From: Odiellus spinosus
Taxonomy: Eukaryota > Arthropoda > Arachnida > Opiliones > Phalangiidae
Length of the DNA: 64,000 nt
Assembly (NCBI GenBank): GCA_963920705.1
Contig: CAWUCO010000268.1
Coordinates: 3,472,001 to 3,536,000, forward strand
Direction: 5' to 3'
Position 1 is the first letter of the stretch, and each line of letters starts with the position of its first letter. Below, in pieces: positions 24,310 to 37,137 of this stretch. The notes beneath the pieces were generated by a model. The model had not been told where the DNA came from and made no database searches. It saw only the letters and a list, made by a program, of their open reading frames with translations. A program made the translations under genes and the position numbers.

Positions 24310-27300
24310 TTGTGTCCATTTGAATCCAATAATCTTGGATTTTTAAGCGTTTTTGCTTAATTTTAACCAATTTTATATTGGTCACCATTTTGCAATTAGA
24401 CAAAACCAAAGTTATTCGAAAGAGCAATTAATGGACAGTCTAAATAACAAGAGTTTTCAAAAATCCGTTGAAAAACAAGAAAAATATGGCCAATTCAAGA
24501 AATCATAGAATATCAAAATAGTCAAATTTCAGATTTTCAAAATTCGCTTTTTGATATTAGATGTTTTTTGAATTGTCCATATTTTCCATGTTTTTCAACG
24601 GATTTTCCAAAACTCTTGATTTTCAGATAGACCAATATTTGCTCTTTCGAGTGGTCTTAATTTTGTCTAAATCGCTTAAAAATCAAAAGTTTTGTGTCCA
24701 TTTTAATCCAATAATCTTGGATTTTTAAGCGTTTTTGCTTAATTTTAACCAAATTTATATTTGTCACAATTTTGCAATTTAGACACAACCAAAGTCATTC
24801 GAAAGAGCAATTAATGGACAGTCTAAATAATAAGAGTTTTCAAAAATCCGTTGAAAAACAAGAAAAATATGGCCAATTCAAGAAATCATAGAATATCAAA
24901 ATAGTCAAATTTCAGATTTTCAAAATTCGCTTTTTGATATTAGATGTTTTTTGAATTGTCCATATTTTCCATGTTTTTCAACGGATTTTCCAAAACTCTT
25001 GTTTTTTAGATAGACCAATATTTGCTCTTTCGAGTAGTCTTAATTTTGTCTAAATCGCTTAAAAATCAAAAGTTTTGTGTCCATTTGAATCCAATAATCT
25101 TGGATTTTTAAGTGTTTTTGCTTTATTTTAACCAATTTTATATTTGTCACAATTTTGCAATTTAGACAAAACCAAAGTCATTCGAAAGAGCAATTAATGG
25201 ACAGTCTAAATAATAAGAGTTTTCAAAAATCCGTTGAAAAACAAGAAAAATATGGCCAATTCAAGAAATCATAGAATATCAAAATAGTCAAATTTCAGAT
25301 TTTAAAAATTCGCTTTTTGATATTAGATGTTTTTTGAATTGGCTATATTTTCCATGTTTTTCAACGGATTTTCCAAAACTCTTGTTTTTTAGATAGACCA
25401 ATATTTGTTCTTTCGAGTGGTCTTAATTTTGTCTAAATCGCTTAAAAATCAAAAGTTTTGTGTCCATTTGAATCCAATAATCTTGGATTTTTAAGTGTTT
25501 TTGCTTTATTTTAACCAATTTTATATTTGTCACAATTTTGCAATTTAGACAAAACCAAAGTCATTCGAAAGAGCAATTAATGGACAGTCTAAATAATAAG
25601 AGTTTTCAAAAATCCGTTGAAAAACAAGAAAAATATGGCCAATTCAAGAAATCATAGAATATCAAAATAGTCAAATTTCAGATTTTCAAAATTCGCTTTT
25701 TGATATTAGATGTTTTTTGATTTGTCCAAATTTTCCATGTTTTTCAACGGATTTTCCAAAACTCTTGTTTTTTAGATAGACCAATATTTGCTCTTTCGAG
25801 TAGTCTTAATTTTGTCTAAATCGCTTAAAAATCAAAAGTTTTGTGTCCATTTGAATCCAATAATCTTGGATTTTTAAGTGTTTTTGCTTTATTTTAACCA
25901 ATTTTATATTTGTCACAATTTTGCAATTTAGACAAAACCAAAGTCATTCGAAAGAGCAATTAATGGACATTCTAAATAATAAGAGTTTTCAAAAATCCGT
26001 TGAAAAACAAGAAAAATATGGCCAATTCAAGAAATCATAGAATATCAAAATAGTCAAATTTCAGATTTTCAAAATTCGCTTTTTGATATTAGATGTTTTT
26101 TGAATTGTCCATATTTTCCATGTTTTTCAACGGATTTTCCAAAACTCTTGATTTTCAGATAGACCAATATTTGCTCTTTCGAGTGGTCTTAATTTTGTCT
26201 AAATCGCTTAAAAATCAAAAGTTTTGTGTCCATTTTAATCCAATAATCTTGGATTTTTAAGCGTTTTTGCTTAATTTTAACCAATTTTATATTGGTCACC
26301 ATTTTGCAATTAGACAAAACCAAAGTTATTCGAAAGAGCAATTAATGGACAGTCTAAATAACAAGAGTTTTCAAAAATCCGTTGAAAAACAAGAAAAATA
26401 TGGCCAATTCAAGAAATCATAGAATATCAAAATAGTCAAATTTCAGATTTTCAAAATTCGCTTTTTGATATTAGATGTTTTTTGAATTGTCCATATTTTC
26501 CATGTTTTTCAACGGATTTTCCAAAACTCTTGATTTTCAGATAGACCAATATTTGCTCTTTCGAGTGGTCTTAATTTTGTCTAAATCGCTTAAAAATCAA
26601 AAGTTTTGTGTCCATTTTAATCCAATAATCTTGGATTTTTAAGCGTTTTTGCTTAATTTTAACCAAATTTATATTTGTCACAATTTTGCAATTTAGACAC
26701 AACCAAAGTCATTCGAAAGAGCAATTAATGGACAGTCTAAATAATAAGAGTTTTCAAAAATCCGTTGAAAAACAAGAAAAATATGGCCAATTCAAGAAAT
26801 CATAGAATATCAAAATAGTCAAATTTCAGATTTTCAAAATTCGCTTTTTGATATTAGATGTTTTTTGAATTGTCCATATTTTCCATGTTTTTCAACGGAT
26901 TTTCCAAAACTCTTGTTTTTTAGATAGACCAATATTTGCTCTTTCGAGTAGTCTTAATTTTGTCTAAATCGCTTAAAAATCAAAAGTTTTGTGTCCATTT
27001 GAATCCAATAATCTTGGATTTTTAAGTGTTTTTGCTTTATTTTAACCAATTTTATATTTGTCACAATTTTGCAATTTAGACAAAACCAAAGTCATTCGAA
27101 AGAGCAATTAATGGACAGTCTAAATAATAAGAGTTTTCAAAAATCCGTTGAAAAACAAGAAAAATATGGCCAATTCAAGAAATCATAGAATATCAAAATA
27201 GTCAAATTTCAGATTTTAAAAATTCGCTTTTTGATATTAGATGTTTTTTGAATTGGCTATATTTTCCATGTTTTTCAACGGATTTTCCAAAACTCTTGTT

Positions 27301-28009
27301 TTTTAGATAGACCAATATTTGTTCTTTCGAGTGGTCTTAATTTTGTCTAAATCGCTTAAAAATCAAAAGTTTTGTGTCCATTTGAATCCAATAATCTTGG
27401 ATTTTTAAGTGTTTTTGCTTTATTTTAACCAATTTTATATTTGTCACAATTTTGCAATTTAGACAAAACCAAAGTCATTCGAAAGAGCAATTAATGGACA
27501 GTCTAAATAATAAGAGTTTTCAAAAATCCGTTGAAAAACAAGAAAAATATGGCCAATTCAAGAAATCATAGAATATCAAAATAGTCAAATTTCAGATTTT
27601 CAAAATTCGCTTTTTGATATTAGATGTTTTTTGAATTGTCCAAATTTTCCATGTTTTTCAACGGATTTTCCAAAACTCTTGTTTTTTAGATAGACCAATA
27701 TTTGCTCTTTCGAGTAGTCTTAATTTTGTCTAAATCGCTTAAAAATCAAAAGTTTTGTGTCCATTTGAATCCAATAATCTTGGATTTTTAAGTGTTTTTG
27801 CTTTATTTTAACCAATTTTATATTTGTCACAATTTTGCAATTTAGACAAAACCAAAGTCATTCGAAAGAGCAATTAATGGACATTCTAAATAATAAGAGT
27901 TTTCAAAAATCCGTTGAAAAACAAGAAAAATATGGCCAATTCAAGAAATCATAGAATATCAAAATAGTCAAATTTCAGATTTTCAAAATTCGCTTTTTGA
28001 TATTAGATG
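24310..28009 (+). repeat. Five-monomer higher-order repeat, 1914-bp period, about two copies
   Basis: Four rare markers recur exactly 1914 bp apart: GTCACCATTTTGC at 24381 and 26295, AGACACAACC at 24781 and 26695, TTTGTTCTTTCGAG near 25405 and 27319, and TAATGGACATTC at 25961 and 27875. GTCCAAATTTTCC near 25.72 and 27.63 kb is shared too. Similarity breaks on the left near 24.3 kb (AATCCAAAG against AATCAAAAG) and on the right near 28.01 kb (TTAGATGC against TTAGATGT). Confidence 0.82.
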
Positions 28010-29589
28010 CTTTTTGAATTGTCCATATTTTCAATGTTTTTCAACGGATTTTCCAAAACTCTTGTTTTTTAGATAGACCAATATTTGCTCTTTCGAGTGG
28101 TCTTAATTTTGTCTAAATCGCTTAAAAATCAAAAGTTTTGTGTCCATTTTAATCCAATAATCTTGGATTTTTAAGCGGTTTTTGCTTAATTTTAACCAAT
28201 TTTATATTTGTCACAATTTTGCAATTTAGACAAAACCAAAGTCATTCGAAAGAGCAATTAATGGACAGTCTAAATAATAAGAGTTTTCAAAAATCCGTTG
28301 AAAAACAAGAAAAATATGGCCAATTCAAGAAATCATAGAATATCAAAATAGTCAAATTTCAGATTTTCAAAATTCGCTTTTTGATATTAGATGCTTTTTG
28401 AATTGTCCATATTTTCAATGTTTTTCAACGGATTTTCCAAAACTCTTGTTTTTTAGATAGACCAATATTTGCTCTTTCGAGTGGTCTTAATTTTGTCTAA
28501 ATCGCTTAAAAATCTAAAGTTTTGTGTCCATTTGAATCCAATAATCTTGGATTTTTAAGCGTTTTTGCTTAATTTTAACCAATTTTATATTGGTCACAAT
28601 TTTGCAATTTAGACAAAACCAAAGTTATTCGAAAGAGCAATTAATGGACAGTCTAAATAACAAGAGTTTTCAAAAATCCGTTGAAAAACAAGAAAAATAT
28701 GGCCAATTCAAAAAATCATAGAATATCAAAATAGTCAAATTTCAGATTTTCAAAATTCGCTTTTTGATATTAGATGTTTTTTGAATTGTCCATATTTTCC
28801 ATGTTTTTCAACGGATTTTCCAAATCTCTTGTTTTTTAGATAGACCAATATTTGCTCTTTCGAGTGGTCTTAATTTTGTCTAAATCGCTTAAAAATCAAA
28901 AGTTTTGTGTCCATTTGAATCCAATAATCTTGGATTTTTAAGTGTTTTTCCTTTATTTTAACCAATTTTATATTTGTCACAATTTTGCAATTTAGACAAA
29001 ACCAAAGTCATTCGAAAGAGCAATTAATGGACAGTCTAAATAATAAGAGTTTTCAAAAATCCGTTGAAAAACAAGAAAAATATGGCCAATTCAAGAAATC
29101 ATAGAATATCAAAATAGTCAAATTTCAGATTTTCAAAATTCGCTTTTTGATATTAGATGCTTTTTGAATTGTCCATATTTTCAATGTTTTTCAACGGATT
29201 TTCCAAAACTCTTGTTTTTTAGATAGACCAATATTTGCTCTTTTGAGTGGTCTTAATTTTGTCTAAATCGCTTAAAAATCCAAAGTTTTGTGTCCATTTG
29301 AATCCAATAATATTGGATTTTTAAGCGTTTTTGCTTAATTTTAACCAATTTTATATTGGTCACCATTTTGCAATTAGACAAAACCAAAGTTATTCGAAAG
29401 AGCAATTAATGGACAGTCTAAATAACAAGAGTTTTCAAAAATCCGTTGAAAAACAAGAAAAATATGGCCAATTCAAGAAATCATAGAATATCAAAATAGT
29501 CAAATTTCAGATTTTAAAAATTCGCTTTTTGATATTAGATGTTTTTTGAATTGGCTATATTTTCAATGTTTTTCAACGGATTTTCCAAA

Positions 29590-32500
29590 ACTCTTGTTTT
29601 TAGATAGACCAATATTTGCTCTTTCGAGTAGTCTTAATTTTGTCTAAATCGCTTAAAAATCAAAAGTTTTGTGTCCATTTGAATCCAATAATCTTGGATT
29701 TTTAAGTGTTTTTGTTTTATTTTAACCAATTTTATATTTGTCACAATTTTGCAATTTAGACAAAACCAAAGTCATTCGAAAGAGCAATTAATGGACAGTC
29801 TAAATAACAAGAGTTTTCAAAAATCCGTTGAAAAACAAGAAAAATATGGCCAATTCAAGAAATCATACAATATCAAAATAGTCAAATTTCAGATTTTCAA
29901 AATTCGCTTTTTGATATTAGATGTTTTTTGAATTGTCCATATTTTCCATGTTTTTCAACGGATTTTCCAAAACTCTTGTTTTTTAGATATACCAATATTT
30001 GCTCTTTCGAGTGGTCTTAATTTTGTCTAAATCGCTTAAAAATCAAAAGTTTTGTGTCCATTTGAATCCAATAATCTTGGATTTTTAAGCGTTTTTGCTT
30101 AATTTTAACCAATTTTATATTGGTCACAATTTTGCAATTTAGACAAAACCAAAGTCATTCGAAACAGCAATTAATGGACAGTCTAAATAATAAGAGTTTT
30201 CAGAAATCCGTTGAAAAACAAGAAAAATATGGCCAATTCAGAAATCATAGAATATCAAAATAGTCAAATTTCAGATTTTCAAAATTCGCTTTTTGATATT
30301 AGATGCTTTTTGAATTGTCCATATTTTCCATGTTTTTCAACGGATTTTACAAAACTCTTGTTTTTTAGATAGACCAATATTTGCTTTTTCGAGTGGTCTT
30401 AATTTTGTCTAAATCGCTTAAAAATCAAAAGTTTTGTTACCATTTGAATCCAATAATCTTGGATTTTTAAGTGTTTTTGCTTAATTTTAACCAATTTTAT
30501 ATTTGTCACAATTTTGCAATTTAGACAAAACCAAAGTCATTCGAAAGAGCAATTAATGGACAGTCTAAATAACAAGAGTTTTCAAAAATCCGTTGAAAAA
30601 CAAGAAAAATATGGCCAATTCAAGAAATCATACAATATCAAAATAGTCAAATTTCAGATTTTCAAAATTCGCTTTTTGATATTAGATGCTTTTTGAATTG
30701 TCCATATTTTCCATGTTTTTCAACGGATTTTCCAAAACTCTTGATTTTCAGATAGACCAATATTTGCTCTTTCGAGTAGTCTTAATTTTGTCTAAATCGC
30801 TTAAAAATCAAAAGTTGTGTGTCCATTTTAATCCAATAATCTTTTATTTTTAAGTGTTTTTGCTTTATTTTAACCAATTTTATATTTGTCACAATTTTGC
30901 AATTTAGACAAAACCCAAGTCATTCGAAAGAGCAATTAATGGACAGTCTAAATAACAAGAGTTTTCAAAAATCCGTTGAAAAACAAGAAAAATATGGCCA
31001 ATTCAAGAAATCATACAATATCAAAATAGTAAAATTTCTGATTTTAAAAATTCGCTTTTTGATATTAGATGTTTTTTGAATTGTTCATATTTTCCATGAT
31101 TTTCAACGGATTTTCCAAAACTCTTGATTTTCACGTAGACCAATATTTGCTCTTTCGAGTGGTCTTAATTTTGTCTAAATCGCTTAAAAATCAAAAGTTT
31201 TGTGTCCATTTGAATCCAATAATCTTGGATTTTTAAGCGTTTTTGCTTAATTTTAACCAATTTTATATTTGTCACAATTTTGCAATTTAGACAAAACCAA
31301 AGTCATTCGAAAGAGCAATTAATGGACAGTCTAAATAATAAGAATTTTCAAAAATCCGTTGAAAAACAAGAAAAATATGGCCAATTCAAGAAACCATACA
31401 ATATCAAAATAGTCAAATTTTAGATTTTAAAAATTCGCTTTTTGATATTAGATGTTTTTTGAATTGGCCATATTTTTCTTGTTTTTCAACGGATTTTTGA
31501 AAACTCTTATTATTTAGACTGTCCATTAATTGCTCTTTCGAATGACTTTGGTTTTGTCTAAATTGCAAAATTGTGACAAATATAAAATTGGTTAAAATAA
31601 AGCAAAAACACTTAAAAATCCAAGATTATTGGATTCAAATGGACACAAAACTTTTGATTTTTAAGCGATTTAGACAAAATTAAGACTACTCGAAAGAGCA
31701 AATATTGGTCTATCTGAAAATCAAGAGTTTTGGAAAATCCGTTGAAAAACATGGAAAATATGGACAATTCAAAAAAATCTAATATCAAAAAGCGAATTTT
31801 GAAAATCTGAAATTTGACTATTTTGATATTGTATGATTCCTTGAATTGGCCATATTTTTCTTGTTTTTCAACGGATTTTTGAAAACTCTTGTTATTTAGA
31901 CTGTCCATTAATTGCTCTTTCGAATGACTTTGGTTTTGTCTAAATTGCAAAATTGTGACAAATATAAAATTGGTTAAAATTAAGCAAAAAACCTTAAAAA
32001 TCCACGATTATTTTATTCAAATGGACACAAAACTTTTGATTTTTAAGCGATTTAGACAAAATTAAGACCACTCGAAAGAGCAAATATTGGTCTATCTGAA
32101 AATCAAGAGTTTTGGAAAATCCGTTGAAAAACATGGAAAATATGGACAATTCAAAAAGCATCTAATATCAAAAAGCGAATTTTGAAAATCTGAAATTTGA
32201 CTATTTTGATATTCTATGATTTCTTGAATTGGCCATATTTTTCTTGTTTTTCAACGGATTTTTGAAAACTCTTATTATTTAGACTGTCCATTAATAGCTC
32301 TTTCGAATGACTTTGGTTTTGTCTAAATTGCAAAATTGTGACCAATATAAAATTGGTTAAAATTAAGCAAAAACGCTTAAAAATCCAAGATTATTGGATT
32401 CAAATGGACACAAAACTTTTGATTTTTAAGCGATTTAGACAAAATTAAGACCACTCGAAAGAGCAAATATTGGTCTATCTAAAAAACAAGAGTTTTGGAA

Positions 32501-32620
32501 AATCCGTTGAAAAACATGGAAAAAATAGCCAATTCAAAAAACATCTAATATCAAAATGCTAATTTTTATAATCTGAAATTTGACTATTTTGATATTGTAT
32601 GGTTTCTGGAATTGGCCATA
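29590..32620. repeat. Divergent monomers flanking the main orientation switch
   Basis: Units here carry many mutations not seen in neighbours. Examples are TTAGATATACC near 29985, GAAACAGCAATT near 30161, TTTTGTTACCATTTG near 30431, AAGTTGTGTGTCC near 30812, AAACCCAAG near 30910, TTTCACGTAGACC near 31131, AAACCTTAAAAATCCACG near 31990, TTAATAGCTC near 32291, and CTAATTTTTATAATCTG near 32560. The repeat is still continuous and in register. The higher private variation is what I see; that it reflects weaker homogenisation at a domain edge is inference. Confidence 0.75.
31459..31497. other. Orientation switch 1, plus to minus (main switch)
   Basis: The sequence enters as plus arm 1 (ATTAGATGTTTTTTGAATTGG) and leaves as the reverse complement of arm 2 (TTTTTGAAAACTCTTATTA). 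The breakpoint cannot be placed more tightly because both arms share sequence here and some plus units already carry the arm-2-like form. Upstream of it about 31 kb is uniformly plus; downstream the array is mostly minus. Confidence 0.88.
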
Positions 32621-35600
32621 TTTTTCTTGTTTTTCAACGGATTTTTGAAAACTCTTATTATTTAGACTGTCCATTAATTGCTCTTTCGAATGACTTTGGT
32701 TTTGTCTAAATTGCAAAATTGTGACAAATATAAAATTGGTTAAAATAAAGCAAAAACACTTAAAAATCCAAGATTATTGGATTCAAATGGACACAAAACT
32801 TTTGATTTTTAAGCGATTTAGACAAAATTAAGACTACTCGAAAGAGCAAATATTGGTCTATCTGAAAATCAAGAGTTTTGGAAAATCCGTTGAAAAACAT
32901 GGAAAATATGGACAATTCAAAAAGCATCTAATATCAAAAAGCGAATTTTGAAAATCTGAAATTTGACTATTTTGATATTCTATGATTTCTTGAATTGGCC
33001 ATATTTTTCTTGTTTTTCAACGGATTTTTGAAAACTCTTATTATTTAGACTGTCCATTAATTGCTCTTTCGAATGACTTTGGTTTTGTCTAAATTGCAAA
33101 ATTGTGACAAATATAAAATTGGTTAAAATTAAGCAAAAACGCTTAAAAATCCAAGATTATTGGATTCAAATGGACACAAAACTTTTGATTTTTAAGCGAT
33201 TTAGACAAAATTAAGACCACTCGAATGAGCAAATATTGGTCTATCTAAAAAACAAGAGTTTTGGAAAATCCGTTGAAAAACATGGAAAATATGGACAATT
33301 CAAAAAGCATCTAATATCAAAAAGCGAATTTTGAAAATCTGAAATTTGACTATTTTGATATTCTATGATTTCTTGAATTGGCCATATTTTTCTTGTTTTT
33401 CAACGGATTTTTGAAAACTCTTATTATTTAGACTGTCCATTAATTGCTCTTTCGAATGACTTTGGTTTTGTCTAAATTGCCAAGACGTGACAAATATGAA
33501 ATTGGTTAAAATAAAGCAAAAACACTTAAAAATCCAAGATTATTGGATTCAAATGGACACAAAACTTTTGATTTTTAAGCGATTTAGACAAAATTAAGAC
33601 TACTCGAAAGAGCAAATATTGGTCTATCTAAAAAACAAGAGTTTTGGAAAATCCGTTGAAAAACATGGAAAATATGGACAATTCAAAAAGCATCTAATAT
33701 CAAAAAGCGAATTTTGAAAATCTGAAATTTGACTATTTTGATATTCTATGATTTCTTGAATTGGCCATATTTTTCTTGTTTTTCAACGGATTTTTGAAAA
33801 CTCTTATTATTTAGACTGTCCATTAATTGCTCTTTCGAATGACTTTGGTTTTGTCTAAATTGCCAAGACGTGACAAATATAAATGTGGTTAAAACTAAGC
33901 AAAAACACTTAAAAATCCAAGATTATTGGATTCAAATGGACACAAAACTTTTGATTTTTAAGCAATTTAGACAAAATTAAGACTACTCGAAAGAGCAAAT
34001 ATTGGTCTATCTAAAAAACAAGAGTTTTGGAAAATCCGTTGAAAAACATGGAAAATATGGACAATTCAAAAAGCATCTAATATCAAAAAGCGAATTTTGA
34101 AAATCTGAAATTTGACTATTTTGATATTCTATGATTTCTTGAATTGGCCATATTTTTCTTGTTTTTCAACGGATTTTTGAAAACTCTTATTATTTAGACT
34201 GTCCATTAATTGCTCTTTCGAATGACTTTGGTTTTTGTCTAAATTGCAAAATTGTGACAAATATAAAATTGGTTAAAATAAAGCAAAAACACTTAAAAAT
34301 CCAAGATTATTGGATTCAAATGGACACAAAACTTTTGATTTTTAAGCGATTTAGACAAAATTAAGACCACTCGAAAGAGCAAATATTGGTCTATCTAAAA
34401 AACAAGAGTTTTGGAAAATCCGTTGAAAAACATGGAAAATATGGACAATTCAAAAAACATCTAATATCAAAAAGCGAATTTTGAAAATCTGAAATTTGAC
34501 TATTTTGATATTGTATGGTTTCTTGAATTGGCCATATTTTTCTTGTTTTTCAACGGATTTTTAAAAAATTCTTATTATTTAGACTGTCCATTAATTGCTC
34601 TTTCGAAAGACTTTGGTTTTGTCTAAATTGCAAAATTGTGACAAATATAAAATTGGTTAAAACTAAGCAAAAACACTTAAAAATCCAAGATTATTGGATT
34701 CAAATGGACACAAAACTTTTGATTTTTAAGCAATTTAGACAAAATTAAGACTACTCGAAAGAACAAATATTGGTCTATCTAAAAAACAAGAGTTTTGGAA
34801 AATCCGTTGAAAAACATGGAAAATATGGACAATTCAAAAAGCATCTAATATCAAAAAGCGAATTTTGAAAATCTGAAATTTGACTATTTTGATATTCTAT
34901 GATTTCTTGAATTGGCCATATTTTTCTTGTTTTTCAACGGATTTTTGAAAACTCTTATTATTTAGACTGTCCATTAATTGCTCTTTCGAATGACTTTGGT
35001 TTTGTCTAAATTGCCAAGACGTGACAAATATAAAATTGATTAAAATAAAGCAAAAACACTTAAAAATCCAAGATTATTGGATTCAAATGGACACAAAACT
35101 TTTGATTTTTAAGCGATTTAGACAAAATTAAGACTACTCGAAAGAGCAAATATTGGTCTATCTAAAAAACAAGAGCTTTGGAAAATCCGTTGAAAAACAT
35201 GGAAAATATGGACAATTCAAAAAACATCTAATATCAAAAAGCGAATTTTGAAAATCTGAAATTTGACTATTTTGATATTGTATGGTTTCTTGAATTGGCC
35301 ATATTTTTCTTGTTTTTCAACGGATTTTTAAAAAATTCTTATTATTTAGACTGTCCATTAATTGCTCTTTCGAATGACTTTGGTTTTGTATAAATTGCAA
35401 AATTGTGACAAATATAAAATTGGTTAAAACTAAGCAAAAACACTTAAAAATCCAAGATTATTGGATTCAAATGGACACAAAACTTTTGATTTTTAAGCAA
35501 TTTAGACAAAATTAAGACTACTCGAAAGAGCAAATATTGGTCTATCTAAAAAACAAGAGTTTTGGAAAATCCGTTGAAAAACATGAAAAATATAGCCAAT

Positions 35601-36716
35601 TCAAAAAACATCTAATATCAAAAAGCGAATTTTGAAAATCTGAAATTTGACTATTTTGATATTCTATGATTTCTTGAATTGGCCATATTTTTCTTGGTTT
35701 TCAACGGATTTTTGAAAACTCTTATTATTTAGACTGTCCATTAATTGCTCTTTCGAATGACTTTGGTTTTTGTCTAAATTGCAAAATTGTGACAAATATA
35801 AAATTGGTTAAAATAAAGCAAAAACACTTAAAAATCCAAGATTATTGGATTCAAATGGACACAAAACTTTTGATTTTTAAGCGATTTAGACAAAATTAAG
35901 ACTACTCGAAAGAGCAAATATTGGTCTATCTAAAAACAAGAGTTTTGGAAAATCCGTTGAAAAACATGGAAAATATGGACAATTCAAAAAACATCTAATA
36001 TCAAAAAGCGAATTTTGAAAATCTGAAATTTGACTATTTTGATATTGTATGGTTTCTTGAATTGGCCATATTTTTCTTGTTTTTCAACGGATTTTTAAAA
36101 AATTCTTATTATTTAGACTGTCCATTAATTGCTCTTTCGAATGACTTTGGTTTTGTCTAAATTGCAAAATTGTGACAAATATAAAATTGGTTAAAATTAA
36201 GCAAAAACACTTAAAAATCCAAGATTATTGGATTCAAATGGACACAAAACTTTTGATTTTTAAGCAATTTAGACAAAATTAAGACTACTCGAAAGAGCAA
36301 ATATTGGTCTATCTAAAAAACAAGAGTTTTGGAAAATCCGTTGAAAAACATGGAAAATATAGCCAATTCAAAAAACATCTAATATCAAAAAGCGAATTTT
36401 GAAAATCTGAAATTTGACTATTTTGTTATTCTATGATTTCTTGAATTGGCCATATTTTTCTTGTTTTTCAACGGATTTTTGAAAACTCTTATTATTTAGA
36501 CTGTCCATTAATTGCTCTTTCGAATGACTTTGGTTTTTGTCTAAATTGCAAAATTGTGACAAATATAAAATTGGTTAAAATAAAGCAAAAACACTTAAAA
36601 ATCCAAGATTATTGGATTCAAATGGACACAAAACTTTTGATTTTTAAGCGATTTAGACAAAATTAAGACCACTCGAAAGAGCAAATATTGGTCTATCTGA
36701 AAATCAAGAGTTTTGG
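31498..36716 (-). repeat. Minus-oriented satellite domain 1 (~13-14 monomers)
   Basis: Units read GGATTCAAATGGACAC, the reverse complement of the plus marker. A distinctive variant with TTGCCAAGACGTGAC in place of TTGCAAAATTGTGAC appears near 33478, 33861 and 35011 and is not seen in the plus domain. GGTTTTTGTC with one extra T marks units near 34231, 35767 and 36534. No gene is present; the longest frame (minus strand, 31612-31950) is a read-through of arms and spacer. Confidence 0.9.
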
Positions 36717-36734
36717 AAAATCCGTTGAAAAACA
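36717..36734. other. Orientation switch 2, minus to plus
   Basis: Sequence passes from reverse-complemented arm 1 (ATCAAGAGTTTTGG) through the shared core AAAATCCGTTGAAAAACA into plus arm 2 (AGAAAAATATGG). It continues with GGACAATTCAAG, which mixes an arm-1 base with an arm-2 ending, so a short patch of mosaic sequence follows the break. Confidence 0.85.
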
Positions 36735-37129
36735 AGAAAAATATGGACAATTCAAGAAATCATACAATATCAAAATAGTCAAATTTCTGATTTTAAAAAT
36801 TCGCTTTTTGATATTAGATGTTTTTTGAATTGGCTATATTTTCCATGTTTTTCAACGGATTTTCCAAAACTCTTGTTTTTTAGATAGACCAATAGTTGCT
36901 CTTTCGAGTGGTCTAATTTTGTCTAAATCGCTTAAAAATCAAAAGTTTTGTGTCCATTTGAATCCAATAATCTTGGATTTTTAAGTGTTTTTGCTTTATT
37001 TTAACCAATTTTATATTTGTCACAATTTTGCAATTTAGACAAAACAAAAGTCATTCGAAAGAGCAATTAATGGACAGTCTAAATAATAAGAGTTTTCAAA
37101 AATCTGTTGAAAAACAAGAAAAATATGGC
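36735..37129 (+). repeat. Plus island 1, about one monomer
   Basis: A single plus-oriented monomer equivalent lies inside the minus array, with one plus spacer (GTGTCCATTTG near 36951). It carries GTGGTCTAATTTTG with one T lost, a marker of type D units in the left domain, and TTTCTGATTTTAAAAATTC, seen otherwise near 31034. It lacks the ACTATGG marker of islands 2-6, so it is a separate or older inversion. Confidence 0.85.
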
Positions 37130-37137
37130 CAATTCAA
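37130..37137. other. Orientation switch 3, plus to minus
   Basis: Plus arm 2 (GAAAAATATGGC) runs through the shared CAATTCAA into reverse-complemented arm 1 and its flank (AAAAACATCTCATATC). The T-to-C change in CATCTCATATC is private to this junction. Confidence 0.85.

Larger units (their letters stand above)
1..31458 (+). repeat. Plus-oriented satellite domain (~82 monomers)
   Basis: Every unit here reads GTGTCCATTTGAATCC or its GTCCATTTTAATCC variant on the given strand, so all are in one orientation. Several monomer types alternate. Type A has GAATTGGCTATATTTTCC. Type B has GGTATTAGATGG and ends arm 1 with GATTTTCAGATAG. Type C has GATTTTAAAAATTCGC with GAATTGTCCAT. Type E has TTAGATGCTTTTTG. 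Type D has arm-2-like TTGGCCATATTTTTCTTG inside arm 1. The order of these types defines the higher-order repeats listed separately. There are no genes; the only open frames are short and recur with the monomer. Confidence 0.93.

Noticed and set aside
31612-31950. Longest open frame, 112 codons on the minus strand
   Set aside because: It runs through arm 2, the boundary spacer, arm 1 and the internal spacer of one minus monomer, where a few stop codons happen to be mutated in the divergent zone. There is no protein family resemblance.
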